Of a DNA stretch of 64,000 nt, positions 37,759-49,482 are shown in pieces; position 1 is the stretch's first letter, and every line of letters starts with the position of its first letter. The stretch is taken from the NCBI GenBank assembly GCA_963803295.1, contig CAWDMC010000027.1, forward strand, positions 62,001 through 126,000. Direction: 5' to 3'. Under the pieces are notes generated by a model. It searched no databases. It saw only the letters and a list, made by a program, of their open reading frames with translations, and was not told where the DNA came from. The DNA is from CAWDMC01 sp963803295 (GTDB taxonomy: Bacteria > Acidobacteriota > Terriglobia > UBA7540). Position numbers and translations under genes: made by a program.

Positions 37759-40202
37759 TCATTCATACCTCAGCGCTACCATGGGATCGACCTTCGTAGC
37801 TCGCCTTGCAGGAATGCAGCAGGCAACGAGCGCTACCTGAGTGAGCAGCACCGCGACCGCGGTCAGAGTAAGCGGGTCATGGGCACTCACGCCGAATAGC
37901 ATGCTCCTCATTAGTCGGGTCAATCCTACACTCGCCACAAGGCCAATGGCCACCCCAAGGACGACCGCTTTAGCCCCTTCCCCAACCATCATGCGCAGCA
38001 CATCCCGTCGCTCGGCGCCCAGCGCCATCCGGATACCGATCTCATGTGTCCGCTGGCTGGCGAGGTACGAGATCACGCCGTAAATCCCGACGCAGCACAT
38101 GACCAGCGCCAACACGGCGAAAACTCCGAGGAGAATGGTCGAGAAGCGCCGCGCGGCCAGCCAGTGGGAAACATTCTCGTCCATAGTGCGCGTAGCATAC
38201 ACCACCATTTGGCTATCGATCCCCTCCAGGGCGTGGCGAATCGTGCCGACTTCCGCGAGCGGCGGACCTCCTGTCCGCACCGCAACCCCAACGCCTTTGG
38301 CCACCAGCGGCATGAACTTATCGGGAAGCTGGGTAAGTGCGAGATAGCATTGCGCCTGGAATGGCGCTGTCGAATCCTCGTCGAGACCCCACTGTTTCAC
38401 GTGTCCGACGACACCGACGATTTCTGCACTGCTGTTCAAGATGTCGAAGTTGATGCGTTTGCCAATCGGGCTCTGATTGCCAAAATAGAGCCGGGCGAAG
38501 CGATCATCAATGACCGTGACCGAGGGAGCATGCTCGTTGTCGTCCGTCGTAAGGAAACGGCCGCGCTTGAGCGGAATCCTCATTACGTTCAAATAGTCCG
38601 GCTGAACAAGGTAAAGTTGCGTAATCCTCATCTGAGTTTGGGACAGGGGCTTAGGCTCGCCGTCGATCCAAAACGGCAACTCGGCGTCCTCGCCCATAGG
38701 CGTGGATCCCGCCTTCAGTGAAGCTGCCTGAATCCCCGGAAGGCCAGCCAGCGCGTCCTGCATCTGTCGCCAAGTGCTACGAAGGGCGTCCGGGGAACTG
38801 CTCGGCGGAGACGAGGTGGAGAACGCTAGGACATTGTGGGGATCGAAACCGGGGTCGATGCCCCAGAGCTTGACCAAACTACGAATCATCAATCCGGCTC
38901 CGGAGAGCAGGACGAGCGCTAGCGCTATTTCGACAATCACGAAGACTCTTTGGGTACGGTGCCGGGCACCGCTCAACCCCCGTCCTCCCTTCCCAAGCAC
39001 TTGATGGAAATCACGTCGTGAATTCTTGAGCGCCGGCGCGAGGCCGAAGAGGATTCCGGTGAGCACGGAAGCGATGAGCATGAACAACAGCGCGCGGCCA
39101 TCGAGAGTTACTTCTTCAGCCCTCGGCAGCGCCTCAGGTAGCGCTTTGAGCGCCGCCTCGATGCCCCAGGAGGCAACCACCAAACCGAGGCCCCCGCCGG
39201 CCAGGCCGAGCAGAACGCTTTCAGTTAAAAGCTGCCGGATGACTCGACCCCGGCTCGCGCCCAGCGCCGACCGGATCGCTAATTCGTGTGATCGGGCGGT
39301 CGACCGTGCCAGGAACAGATTTGCCACGTTGACGCAAGCGATCAGAAGAACAAAGAGTACCGCCGCCCCCAGCATCAGCAGAACTGGTTGAATGTACCCA
39401 ACGATGTCCTGTTTGAGCGGCACCAGGTCGATGCCAATACCTTTGTTCGCTTCCGGATACGCTTCCGCCAGATGATGCGCCACGGCGTTCATATCGGCCT
39501 GGGCCTGGTCGAACGTGATGCCGGGCCGCAGCCGGCCGACTGCATCCATGCCCATGGGCGCTTTGCGGTCACGAAACGTCGACTCATTCCACTGGCCAAT
39601 CGGAATGTATACGTCGCCAGGAAAGAAATTTCTGCCACGGTAATCGAAGCTTGCCGGAATAACCCCGACAATGGTGTGCGCTGTGCCATTCAACCTGAGC
39701 GGTTTTCCGAGGACCTCCGTCGAGGAGGCGAACTTTCGTTTCCAGAAAGCGTGGCTGATCAGCACAACCGGTCGCGCGCCCAATACGTCCTCATTAGGAA
39801 GGAATGTCCGGCCGAGAGTCGGCTTTACACCAAGCAGCGGGAAAAAACTGGCGGAGACCATGTCCCCTGGCAAGCGTTCGGCATCGCCCATTCCAACCAG
39901 GTTGAAGTCATCCCCCCGGTAGGCAGCAAGGGCGGAAAATGAGCGGTTGTCACGCGCCCAGTCGAGGAAATTGGGGTATGAGGTGGACGACCTCGGGTCG
40001 TCGGGTGTGTGCGAATAGAGTGCCAGCAGACGGTCGGATTGCCAGTAAGGCAGAGGATTGAGCAGGACGCCATTCAGGACCGAGAATAACGCCGTGTTCA
40101 CGCCAATTCCGAGCGCCAGAGTGACACCGCAACAGCCGTAAAGCCCGGTTTCTTGGCCATCATCCGTAGGCCGTAACGAAGGTCCTGGATGAGCGTGCTC
40201 AT
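37759..40202 (-). pseudogene. ADOP-family ABC permease 3, one frameshift near start
   Basis: An ADOP permease of 815 codons with a single missing base near codon 26 (about 40125). The ATG at 40202 begins MSTLIQDLRYGLRMMAKKPG; the frame is lost after AVAV and is regained as TLALGIGVNTALFSVLNGVL, then stays open to the stop at 37759 (DPMVALRYE). The span of 2,444 nt is 3n+2, which confirms one missing base. All membrane and periplasmic domains are intact. In-frame starts upstream at 40290 belong to spacer sequence and do not give a plausible N terminus. If the base loss is a sequencing error the gene is functional. Confidence 0.85.
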
Positions 40203-40307
40203 GGTTCCTTCTCCCGTACGCGTCGGAAACTGTGAATTCTGAATGATGAGTTATGGAAGGGCGAGCGGTTTTCATTTCATGATTCAGCATTCAGAATTCA
40301 AAACTTA
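40203..40307. repeat. Long-hairpin spacer S3 between ADOP 4 and ADOP 3
   Basis: Carries GTGAATTCTGAATGATGAGT on one side and the complementary TTCATGATTCAGCATTCAGA on the other. It ends with the shared AACTTATCATTCAT, in which the upstream gene's stop is embedded. Confidence 0.6.
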
Positions 40308-42740
40308 TCATTCATCGCGTAGCGCCACCATCGGATCGACCTTCGCCGCCCGATGGGCGGGAATGTAACTTGCCGCCAGTGCCACCCCCGCCAACAGCAA
40401 CGCCACTGCGATGAACGTCAGGGGATCGAGCGGCTTGATATTATAAAGCAATGAGGAGAGCACGCGCGTGCCGGCTACTGCGCCCGCGAGTCCAAGCGCC
40501 AATCCCACACCTGTCAAGCCGACACCGTACTGGAGGACATCTCGCATGACCTGTACTGGCGTGGCGCCCAGCGCCATACGGATGCCGATGTGGCGCGTGC
40601 GTTGAGCCACCACGTAAGAGAGGACTCCATAAATTCCTACCGATGACAGCAACAGCGCTATAGCTGCGAAGAGAGCAAGCAGGAACGTGTCGAAATGCGA
40701 CTCTTCCAGCGTGCCGGAAATCTTCTGCCGTACGGTCGAGACCTGGTAGATCGGCACGCCGGGAGCAATCGACGCCACCGTAGTTCTCAACTCGCTCGCG
40801 GGAAACCTGCCATCGCGGGTGCGAACCATCAAATCCATGGTGCGCCCGATCCAATCCCACGCGGCCGGTGGCATCTGTGCAAGCGGAAGATAGAACTCCG
40901 GCTGTATCTGGCGATCGAGGCCCCACGCACGCACGTCTCCGACAACTCCAATCACCTCATGCCATACGGGGTCCATGCGGCCTTTGGGTCCGGCCTCGCA
41001 GCACGCGAAGCGCTTGCCAATCGGGTTTTCATGCGGCCAGGCAGTGCGCGCCAGAGTTTCGTTGACGATCATCACCAGGGCTTTATCGCGTGTATCCTGG
41101 GTGGTGAATTCGCGTCCGGCTCTTAGCGGTATGCGCGCAGTCGAGAGATAACCGGCCGAGACGATTTGCAATTCCGAGTTGATTACGTTGGTCGGGTCGA
41201 GTGCCTTGCCTTCGGGAATCAGGCCGTTGCTGCTGCCCCCGCCAGCCAGCGGGGCGCGAGAAACTACTGCTGCCGACTGCGCGCCAGGCAAGGCTTCCGC
41301 CCCCGTGATCATGCGCTCAAACGTCTGCCGCGCCACGGTCGGATCGTGGTAGCCGATGTCAGGGAGGCCGACTCGTCCGACAATGAGGTTCGCGGTGTCG
41401 AAGCCGGGATCGAGATGTGACACGACCACAGCGCTGCGGATCAGCAGTCCCGCACCTGCCATCAACATCAGAGCCAGTGCGACTTCCCCGACCACAAGCA
41501 CGCTTCGAACGCGATCACGACCACCGCTGGAAGCGGCGCCTCTTTCCTGGAAGGCTGCGCTCAGCCGGGCGGAAGCCGAGCGAAGTGCGGGAGCGAGACC
41601 GAACAGGAGGCTGGAGAACAGGGTGACTCCGCACGCAAACGCGAGTGTGCTTGCGTCCACGCTCGCCTGGGCTAGCCGCGGAACGGTGGCGGGGCCGTTC
41701 GCGACGATCCAAGACACACCCCAATGCGCCAGCAAAACGCCCACCGCTCCGCCAGCGATTGCCAGCACCGCGCTTTCCGCCAAAAGCTGCCTCACCATGC
41801 GCTGCGGCGAGGCTCCCATCGCTGCCCGTACGGCAAATTCCTTCTGGCGCGTGCGTGCCCGGACCAGCTGCAAATTGGCGATGTTCGCGCAAGCAATCAG
41901 CAGCACGAATGCGACAGCGCCGAGCATCATCTGCAATACCGGCCGCTCATCGCCCAGCAAGGCCGTCGTGAGCGGCATCAGCCGCAAGCCGCGGTCTTTG
42001 TCATCGATTGGGTATTGCCCTTGCAGCCTCAGCGCGATTCCATTCATCTCCGACTGCGCCTGCGCTAATGACAGGCCGGGTTTGAGACGGCCCATTACGT
42101 TCAAATAGTGGAGGTCGTGATTGGCAGCTTGCCGCGCCGTGAACGCCTCGGGAATCCAAAGATCGCTCTCATCCAGCAGGGGGTCGAATGTTCTCGGCAT
42201 AACGCCAACGATGGTGTACGGCACACCATTCACTCGTAATGTCCTGCCCACGACCGTGCCATCTGCGTGGAGGTGCGTCCGCCACAACCGTTCGCTAATA
42301 ACTACTACTTGCCCGTGTCCAGGCTTATCCTCATCGGCTGTGAAGACTCGGCCCTCTATGGGTTGAACGCCAAAGGTCGCGAAGTAGTCCCCAGTCGCAT
42401 ATTCGCCCTGCACGCGCTCAGGGGCTTCCGTGGTCGCAAGGTTGAAACTGGCGGCATTTGACGCGCAAAGCTTCGTAAACGCGGTGCTTTGGTGTTGTAT
42501 ATCGGCAAAGTTTCCCACCGAGAGACCGGGGAAAATGCCTTTCCACTGTTCCTGTATGTACACCAAGCGAGAGGGGTCCTCCATGGCGAGGGGACGCAGC
42601 AAGACGGCATTGACAACGCTGAAGATGGCGGTGTTTGCCCCAATGCCGAGGGCGAGAGTCAGAACTGCCACCACCGTGAAGCCGGGATTTTTGGCCATCA
42701 TGCGTAGGCCGTAACGAACATCTTGCAGCAATGTACTCAT
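40308..42740 (-). CDS. ADOP-family ABC transporter permease 4, intact
   Basis: An intact 810-residue permease of the acidobacterial duplicated orphan permease group, related to the MacB/FtsX permease. It starts MSTLLQDVRYGLRMMAKNPG; helix 1 is at about residues 20-45. The first MacB-like periplasmic domain is followed by an FtsX core (LIACANIANLQLVRARTRQKEFAVR, about residues 280-305), a second periplasmic domain, and a C-terminal FtsX core (VAQRTRHIGIRMALGATPVQ, about residue 720). It ends DPMVALRDE. Such proteins sit in the inner membrane and usually lack an adjacent ATPase, as here. It heads the tandem array; three downstream copies are frameshifted. The substrate is unknown. Confidence 0.93.
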   Translation of the reverse strand: MSTLLQDVRYGLRMMAKNPGFTVVAVLTLALGIGANTAIFSVVNAVLLRPLAMEDPSRLVYIQEQWKGIFPGLSVGNFADIQHQSTAFTKLCASNAASFNLATTEAPERVQGEYATGDYFATFGVQPIEGRVFTADEDKPGHGQVVVISERLWRTHLHADGTVVGRTLRVNGVPYTIVGVMPRTFDPLLDESDLWIPEAFTARQAANHDLHYLNVMGRLKPGLSLAQAQSEMNGIALRLQGQYPIDDKDRGLRLMPLTTALLGDERPVLQMMLGAVAFVLLIACANIANLQLVRARTRQKEFAVRAAMGASPQRMVRQLLAESAVLAIAGGAVGVLLAHWGVSWIVANGPATVPRLAQASVDASTLAFACGVTLFSSLLFGLAPALRSASARLSAAFQERGAASSGGRDRVRSVLVVGEVALALMLMAGAGLLIRSAVVVSHLDPGFDTANLIVGRVGLPDIGYHDPTVARQTFERMITGAEALPGAQSAAVVSRAPLAGGGSSNGLIPEGKALDPTNVINSELQIVSAGYLSTARIPLRAGREFTTQDTRDKALVMIVNETLARTAWPHENPIGKRFACCEAGPKGRMDPVWHEVIGVVGDVRAWGLDRQIQPEFYLPLAQMPPAAWDWIGRTMDLMVRTRDGRFPASELRTTVASIAPGVPIYQVSTVRQKISGTLEESHFDTFLLALFAAIALLLSSVGIYGVLSYVVAQRTRHIGIRMALGATPVQVMRDVLQYGVGLTGVGLALGLAGAVAGTRVLSSLLYNIKPLDPLTFIAVALLLAGVALAASYIPAHRAAKVDPMVALRDE

Positions 42741-43237
42741 GGTTTCCTTCTTCGCCCGCGCCAGAAGTTATGAGTTCTGAATTATGAATTGTGAATTATG
42801 ACGGGTTTGTGGCTTTCGTTTCATAATTCATCACCCACTATCCGGAATTCGTCCTTCAGGCATTTCTAGCAATTTGGCCACCGACGACGCCGCTAGGATA
42901 AGTCATTTAGACGCGGGCGTTTACAAGCCAGTGGCAACGCCAAGCCGCGCCTGTACTGTCCGGTTTTGGACTTCTTGTGTCCACAATTGGGACGTCCTAT
43001 CACAGCCTTTCTTCGTGTAGGCCTTGGCAGCACTCGTTTTGCATTTTGTGTCTTTTTGCCAAGTCGGACCAAACTACCATCGGACCTGTTTGCCAGGTAA
43101 CCCGCAACGCGACGAAACTGGCGTCTACGAGGAATTGGTAAACAGAGAAGAACTGCTTTGGCGGAGAACGGTTTTACAGGGGACGTTTTCGCGGGTGCCT
43201 TGGGGATTTCCGGTAGGGCTCACCTTCTGGCTGTTTA
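42741..43237. other. Gap upstream of ADOP 4 with partial hairpin spacer
   Basis: 42741-42850 is a fourth, degenerate copy of the ADOP spacer (TTATGAGTTCTGAATTATGA, and the complementary TTTCATAATTCATC). The rest shows no strong promoter. A possible lipoprotein fragment at 43024-43251 is listed separately. Confidence 0.45.
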
Positions 43238-43251
43238 TCAGTTGCCGTTGA
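43024..43251 (+). pseudogene. Possible fragment of an efflux outer-membrane lipoprotein
   Basis: The frame begins with a hydrophobic stretch and then reads SFCQVGPNYHR, which resembles the lipobox and N terminus of NodT-type outer-membrane efflux factors (C.VGPNY.RP). Beyond this the 75-residue frame has no family likeness. It overlaps the 3' end of the aldolase gene by 14 bp. A chance resemblance cannot be excluded. Confidence 0.2.
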
Positions 43252-44104
43252 ACAGCTTCAGGCGCGCATTGACCACCTGCTTCACCGAGTCAACGGCCAC
43301 TGGCAGGATCTTATAGGGCACGATTTCGCTCGGCGTCTTGGCGAGGGCCGATTCCAGTCCACGCCTCCAGGCAAGCCGTATTTCGGTATTAATGTGCACA
43401 ATATTGATTCCCGCCGCGATTGCCCTGCGCAGATCCTCGTCGTCAGTTCCCGAGCCACCGTGCAAGGTTAGCGGGACGCGAGCCACGGCCTTAATGCCAC
43501 TGATTCTCTCGATATCCAATCGCTTCAGGTTCTCCCCGTGAATCATACTCTTCAGCATGCCGTGCATGTTGCCCACGGCCGGAGCCAGCACGTCAACTCC
43601 GGTGAACTCGACAAACTGGCGCGCTTCCTCGGGAGCCGTGAGGCCGCTCGACAATCGAGGAGCCTGTTCATGAATTTCAGAGCCGGTTCCGATATCGCCG
43701 ATCTCTCCTTCTACGAGAATGGAAGGATGAATGGCTTTCAGAGCTTCGACGGCCTCCTTGGTTTGGCGGGCATTCTGTTCGAAGGGCAGCGCTGAAAGGT
43801 CGAAGACGATAGCGTCGAAGCCGGCCTTGGCCGCTTCCACGGCCTTGACGAGCGAGTGGGTATGGTCGGCGTTGAGAAAGATCGGGAAGTCGAATTCCTC
43901 ACGCAGGCTTCTGACGAGGGCCGCAAGCTGCCTCGTTCCGAGGAAATCGCGCTCTCCCTCCGACGCACCAACCATTACCGGAACCCTGAGTGCGTGCGCG
44001 GAGGCAAAGACCGCCTTCAAGAGAACCGTGTCCGCGATATTGAAATGGCCGACGGCAATGCCGTTTTTTTGCGCTTGCGCCAGGATCTCCCGCAATCCCT
44101 GCAT
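43238..44104 (-). CDS. Class II fructose-bisphosphate aldolase family protein
   Basis: A zinc-dependent class II aldolase (288 aa) that would cleave a ketose bisphosphate or related sugar phosphate into triose units in the cytoplasm. Motifs: VGHFNI (about residue 17), FLNADHTHS with a zinc-binding His (about 78), VEGEIGDIG (about 130), NMHG (about 182) and LHGGSGT (about 213, zinc-binding His and phosphate loop). ATG at 44104 chosen because GGGGAGG lies upstream; an in-frame ATG at 44131 lacks one. It may act on fructose-1,6- or tagatose/fuculose-type phosphates; specificity cannot be set by eye. Confidence 0.88.
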   Translation of the reverse strand: MQGLREILAQAQKNGIAVGHFNIADTVLLKAVFASAHALRVPVMVGASEGERDFLGTRQLAALVRSLREEFDFPIFLNADHTHSLVKAVEAAKAGFDAIVFDLSALPFEQNARQTKEAVEALKAIHPSILVEGEIGDIGTGSEIHEQAPRLSSGLTAPEEARQFVEFTGVDVLAPAVGNMHGMLKSMIHGENLKRLDIERISGIKAVARVPLTLHGGSGTDDEDLRRAIAAGINIVHINTEIRLAWRRGLESALAKTPSEIVPYKILPVAVDSVKQVVNARLKLFNGN

Positions 44105-44176
44105 GCTCGTATTCCTCCCCGATTTCCCCATGGTACCCGTAGCGGTAGCGACTGGGCAACCTGCAACGGAAGCGCG

Positions 44177-44577
44177 TCAATAGATCGACCAGACGCCCGG
44201 TGTGGCAACTTCGATCAGATGGCGGTCCGGATCCCGAAAATAGAGGCTCTGTGCCGCCTAACTCCCATCCGCGCTTCTCTTCCACCGCGATTCCGTTCTC
44301 CGCCAGCCAAGCTTCCCAACGTCACGCACTCCGAAGCCGGGATCGCGAACGCGAGATGGAGCTCACCGTCTCCGTCGTGCGGCGACGAAGTTGTGCGCGA
44401 GCCGCCCTTCTTGAATAGCAGCAATACCTGGCGGTTGCCCGCTTGCATGGCGCAGCCCCGTCCTCCGAAATCGCTGATGACCTGAAACCCGAAGATTTTC
44501 TCGTAAAACTGAACCGACCGGGCCACATCAGCGACATACAATGAGGACTCGAGAATTCCTTCGGTTTTCGGATGCAT
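44177..44577 (-). pseudogene. Glyoxalase/VOC-fold protein, frameshifted
   Basis: A vicinal-oxygen-chelate (glyoxalase/bleomycin-resistance) protein of about 134 codons. The first frame gives LESSLYVADVARSVQFYEKI and ELHLAFAIPASE. After a break near 44330 a second frame reads NGIAVEEKRGWELGGT, and after another near 44250 a third ends LYFRDPDRHLIEV-like with TPGVWSIY and a stop at 44177. Read across the breaks it is complete. The span is not a multiple of three. Probably a metal-dependent lyase or dioxygenase-like fold; inactive if the shifts are real. Confidence 0.7.
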
Positions 44578-44750
44578 GTGGACTCTCCTGCTCGGATTTG
44601 CCTCAGAAGCTTTTCAATGCGCTACACCGCCCTGCCGGGGAACGCGGGAATGGACTCCGGTCGTCCCATATGATAGAGGTTAGGGTTCCTTCCCATGCTA
44701 CAAGGTTTGCTGCGAGCGGGACACGGCCAAGCTTAAACGGACGGGATACT

Positions 44751-45557
44751 ATGACACTTACTCCTACACCCTCTCAAGAGGAAGATCGTAACGTGGCAGT
44801 GATAACGGGCGCCAGCAAAGGCATCGGCCGGGGGATCGCGCTCGGGCTGGCGCAGGCCGGCTTCGACGTCGCAGTGAACTACCACAGAGACCAGCGGGGG
44901 GCCGAACTGACAGCCGAGAATATCCGGGCGATGGGAGGCAAGGCCCTATCGGTTCAGGCGGATGTCGGCTTCAAAGCAGAAGTGGACCACATGTTCGACG
45001 TGGTGCTGGAGCAACTGGGAACGCCAACTGTTTTGGTGAATAACTCGGGTGTCCAGACCTGGAAATCGCTTCTGGATTTGGCCGAAGAGGATTGGGACCG
45101 TGTGCTGCGGACGAATCTCAAAGGGACCTTTCTTTGCACCCAGCGAGCGGCACGGCATATGGCCATGAAGCGCCGAGGACGAATTATCAATATCGGCTCG
45201 GGGTCCAATAAGGCGCCCTTCCCCAACCTCGTCGACTATACGAGCAGCAAAGGCGGCATCGAGATGTTCACCCGGGTAGCCGCCATCGAATTAGGTTACT
45301 ACGGTATCACGGTGAATTGCGTAGCTCCGGGCATGATCGAGATCGAACGAACTAAAGCCGAGGCCCCCGACTACTCGGGCACGTGGGCGCCGCGGACACC
45401 GTTACAGCGTATCGGCCAGGTGACCGACGTGGCCGGCGCGGTGGTCTTTCTGGCATCGCCACAGGCGGAGTTTATCACTGCACAGACCATCTACGTGGAC
45501 GGAGGTCTGCTATCCCAGGTTCCCTGGCCCTACCCCATCGAGCGTGGAAACTTGTAA
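44751..45557 (+). CDS. Short-chain dehydrogenase/reductase
   Basis: A classical SDR (268 aa) using NAD(P)H to oxidise or reduce an alcohol/ketone, probably on a sugar or sugar acid. Motifs: cofactor loop TGASKGIG (about residue 20), NNSG (about 96), the active-site Ser region INIGSGSN (about 146) and YTSSK (Tyr-x-x-x-Lys, about 163), then a PG motif (VAPGMIEIERT) and the C-terminal YVDGG. It most resembles glucose-1-dehydrogenase-type enzymes. ATG at 44751 chosen; longer in-frame starts add a non-homologous 70-residue leader. It is convergent with the TPR regulator (11 bp gap). Confidence 0.88.
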   Translation: MTLTPTPSQEEDRNVAVITGASKGIGRGIALGLAQAGFDVAVNYHRDQRGAELTAENIRAMGGKALSVQADVGFKAEVDHMFDVVLEQLGTPTVLVNNSGVQTWKSLLDLAEEDWDRVLRTNLKGTFLCTQRAARHMAMKRRGRIINIGSGSNKAPFPNLVDYTSSKGGIEMFTRVAAIELGYYGITVNCVAPGMIEIERTKAEAPDYSGTWAPRTPLQRIGQVTDVAGAVVFLASPQAEFITAQTIYVDGGLLSQVPWPYPIERGNL

Positions 45558-45568
45558 CGTAGATATCA

Positions 45569-47248
45569 TTAAACGTTTCTTCGAGGCCGGCCTTCCATGA
45601 GCCCTAAGTTATGCAGAATGCGGCGGACTTTCTTCGGCGAAATAGACAACCGGGAGGCCACGCGCGAGACTTTGCGGCCCTCGCGTTTCCACACTTTGGG
45701 TACCACAATGCCTGCAAACTCCTCGGTAATTTGCTGGAAGGTTTTCTCGCCCACGATGCCCTGCGACCATTGGCGAAGCTGCGCATCGATACCACCAGCC
45801 TTCAGCAGTTTTCTTCTTAACGTCTGCAGATCCTCCCACACATAGTCCTGGCCTTCGGGCTTAAGGAGCGCCGCGGCGCGTTCGCAAGTGTCGCCCGCCG
45901 CCTGTGCGTCGCTAAAGTAATCATTAGCCAGGATAAGGCCCTGGATGAGGTAAGCCCTAGCGAGCAGCCGCCGGTTCTGAGTGTGCTTGGCGCACTCGAC
46001 CGCATCTCGCGCGTAGTCGCAGGCAAGCTGGGCTCTCGTGCTGAAACCGGATTGCTCCTCGATCTGCTCCTCGAATCTGCCATTTTCGACCGTCGCTTGC
46101 AAAATCCGGGCTCGAGCTTCGGTAATGTAGTCCTTTTTGTCCTGGCCCAGCCGATAGGCGGCAGCCGCCTCGCTCGCGGCACGGTCCAGATCTCCGCTGT
46201 CCAGGCAGAGAAAACCACGATGCACGCGCACGGTTCCGAGGCCGCGATGATCGTCATAGTGCGTATAGATCTGCTCCGCCTGGTCCAGGTGCGCCAAGGC
46301 CTCACCGCGTAGTCTTTCCAGGTGGGCTCGCTCCCGATTTCTGGGCTGGGCAACGGGCGCCGCTCCGCGCGCCGTCCTCCAACGCTGGGCGGCCTCGCGA
46401 TCGATCTTTCGCCCAAGACGGAGGGCGATGAGGCGTTTGACGAAGGCTATGTTAGCTAGAGCGCGAGCGAGATTGCGATGTTGGTAGCTTCGCTTCTTGT
46501 ACTCCTCTATCGAATTAGTGAAGTGCTCGAGCGCCTGATCGTACCGTCCCTGGCGGCGGGCGATCCTACCATACGCGGATTGGATGTTGCCGCGGCTCAC
46601 ATAGTCATCCGTCTCGAGCAGAACAGCCTCAGCCTCGTTCAAGCTGCGCCGCGCCTCCTGCGCCTTGCCTTCCTGAAACAAAAGCCAACTTTCCATCACC
46701 TGCATCACTGCCGCCATTTTGGGGTGATGCAACTGACAAGCGAGGGCCTTTCCCGTGACGGTATATTTCAGTGCGGTGTCATACCGGCCCATCTTTCTCT
46801 GGCAGCGTCCAATCCAGAAATTGGCGACGGCAATGAGCTCCGCGTCCAGAATCTCATTCTCAAACGATATGACAGTCTCGAAATGCCGAACCGCGGCTTC
46901 AAGATTCTCTTCCGACAATGCAACGAAGCCTTCGGCCATGCGGACGTGCACGTACTCGGAGAGCGGAAGCGTAGCCCTGAGCGTCTGCGGAAAACGGGAA
47001 AGCAGTTCCTTTACCAGGCCGGGCCGTGCGAATCCAATGTCCACCCATTGGGCTAGCCAGCCGAGGAGAAGGGCGGCGTTTTTTTGTGAGGGCTCGAGCG
47101 TAGCGAGGAGAGCGTGGTGAGCCTGCAGCCAGCCTATTCCACTCTCGACGCGGCGGCAAACGAGATCGTCGCGAAGCCGCCCGATAACCTTTTCGGAGAT
47201 TTTGGGCTTGGTAATCTTCGAGGGAGTCATGACCGCGGAACTGGACAT
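45569..47248 (-). CDS. TPR protein with C-terminal Fis-type HTH
   Basis: A 559-residue cytoplasmic protein with no signal peptide. Residues 60-480 are tetratricopeptide-like helices (examples: NFWIGRCQRKMGRYDTALKY, SAYGRIARRQGRYDQALEHF). The last 45 residues form a helix-turn-helix (KVSRVASRLSISPKKVRRIL) of the Fis/bacterial-regulator type. This layout is common in acidobacterial TPR regulators and suggests DNA binding with a protein or ligand sensor, but targets are unknown. The ATG at 47248 has GAGG upstream; a start at 47299 would add 17 residues. It lies between the SDR and malate synthase genes. Confidence 0.75.
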   Translation of the reverse strand: MSSSAVMTPSKITKPKISEKVIGRLRDDLVCRRVESGIGWLQAHHALLATLEPSQKNAALLLGWLAQWVDIGFARPGLVKELLSRFPQTLRATLPLSEYVHVRMAEGFVALSEENLEAAVRHFETVISFENEILDAELIAVANFWIGRCQRKMGRYDTALKYTVTGKALACQLHHPKMAAVMQVMESWLLFQEGKAQEARRSLNEAEAVLLETDDYVSRGNIQSAYGRIARRQGRYDQALEHFTNSIEEYKKRSYQHRNLARALANIAFVKRLIALRLGRKIDREAAQRWRTARGAAPVAQPRNRERAHLERLRGEALAHLDQAEQIYTHYDDHRGLGTVRVHRGFLCLDSGDLDRAASEAAAAYRLGQDKKDYITEARARILQATVENGRFEEQIEEQSGFSTRAQLACDYARDAVECAKHTQNRRLLARAYLIQGLILANDYFSDAQAAGDTCERAAALLKPEGQDYVWEDLQTLRRKLLKAGGIDAQLRQWSQGIVGEKTFQQITEEFAGIVVPKVWKREGRKVSRVASRLSISPKKVRRILHNLGLMEGRPRRNV

Positions 47249-47418
47249 CGCAGGTCCTCGCCGGTACCGGATTGCAGGTCGGCAACCATTGTACGGCAAT
47301 TTCGACCGGCGGGTGAGCCGACAGACGACCGTCCAGACAAAGTCCGGGAAGGCAGAGCCTCTCCCCGACCTGCAGTTCGGGCCAAGTCGCGTAGTGTGGA
47401 GAACCGGGCTGCTTTACC

Positions 47419-49014
<1,596 letters not shown>

Positions 49015-49091
49015 GGCTACCTCCTCGCGGCGCCGGTTATCACTTTGACTGCACTCATTGTACTAGAGACGCCCTCGAAACGCACCCCTCT

Positions 49092-49138
49092 GACCCAAAT
49101 CGGGCGGCTCGTCCGATTCGGACCAGTCGATTTGGGTC
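49092..49138. promoter_or_regulatory. Inverted repeat upstream of malate synthase gene
   Basis: GACCCAAATCG (49092-49102) is perfectly complementary to CGATTTGGGTC (49128-49138), 78-124 bp before the aceB start. An inner TCCGA/TCGGA extends it. It could be an operator or a hairpin. Nothing else was recognised in 49015-49482. Confidence 0.4.
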
Positions 49139-49482
49139 CGCAGTCGAGGCAGTTACAAATGGACAGATTCGGGAAAAGGTCATCATCCGAGACAGGGATG
49201 ATCGTCCTTTCTGTTTTCAAGGGCGTTCAGAATATGCGTAATCTGGATTCGATTCGCAGATTGTGCAGATTTCGCAGTCCCCAAGCTCACCGTCGTCTTA
49301 TCCGGGCAAGATCTCCTCGTCAAGTCCTGTCAGACTTACCTTCTTTGTTTGGCCGTTCCACCGCGGCCTCAAAAAGTTGTTGAAAACTGCGGCGAGGGGA
49401 GCGTGCCGAAAGTGTCACCATAAGTGCCCCACCTCACGGCGGCAGATGTAACCTAAGCGGCAGGCTAGGGTAGGGGGAACAG

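Noticed and set aside
44541..44750. 70-residue N-terminal extension of the SDR
   Set aside because: It runs antisense through the VOC gene start and has no homology to SDR N termini; the classical start is at 44751.
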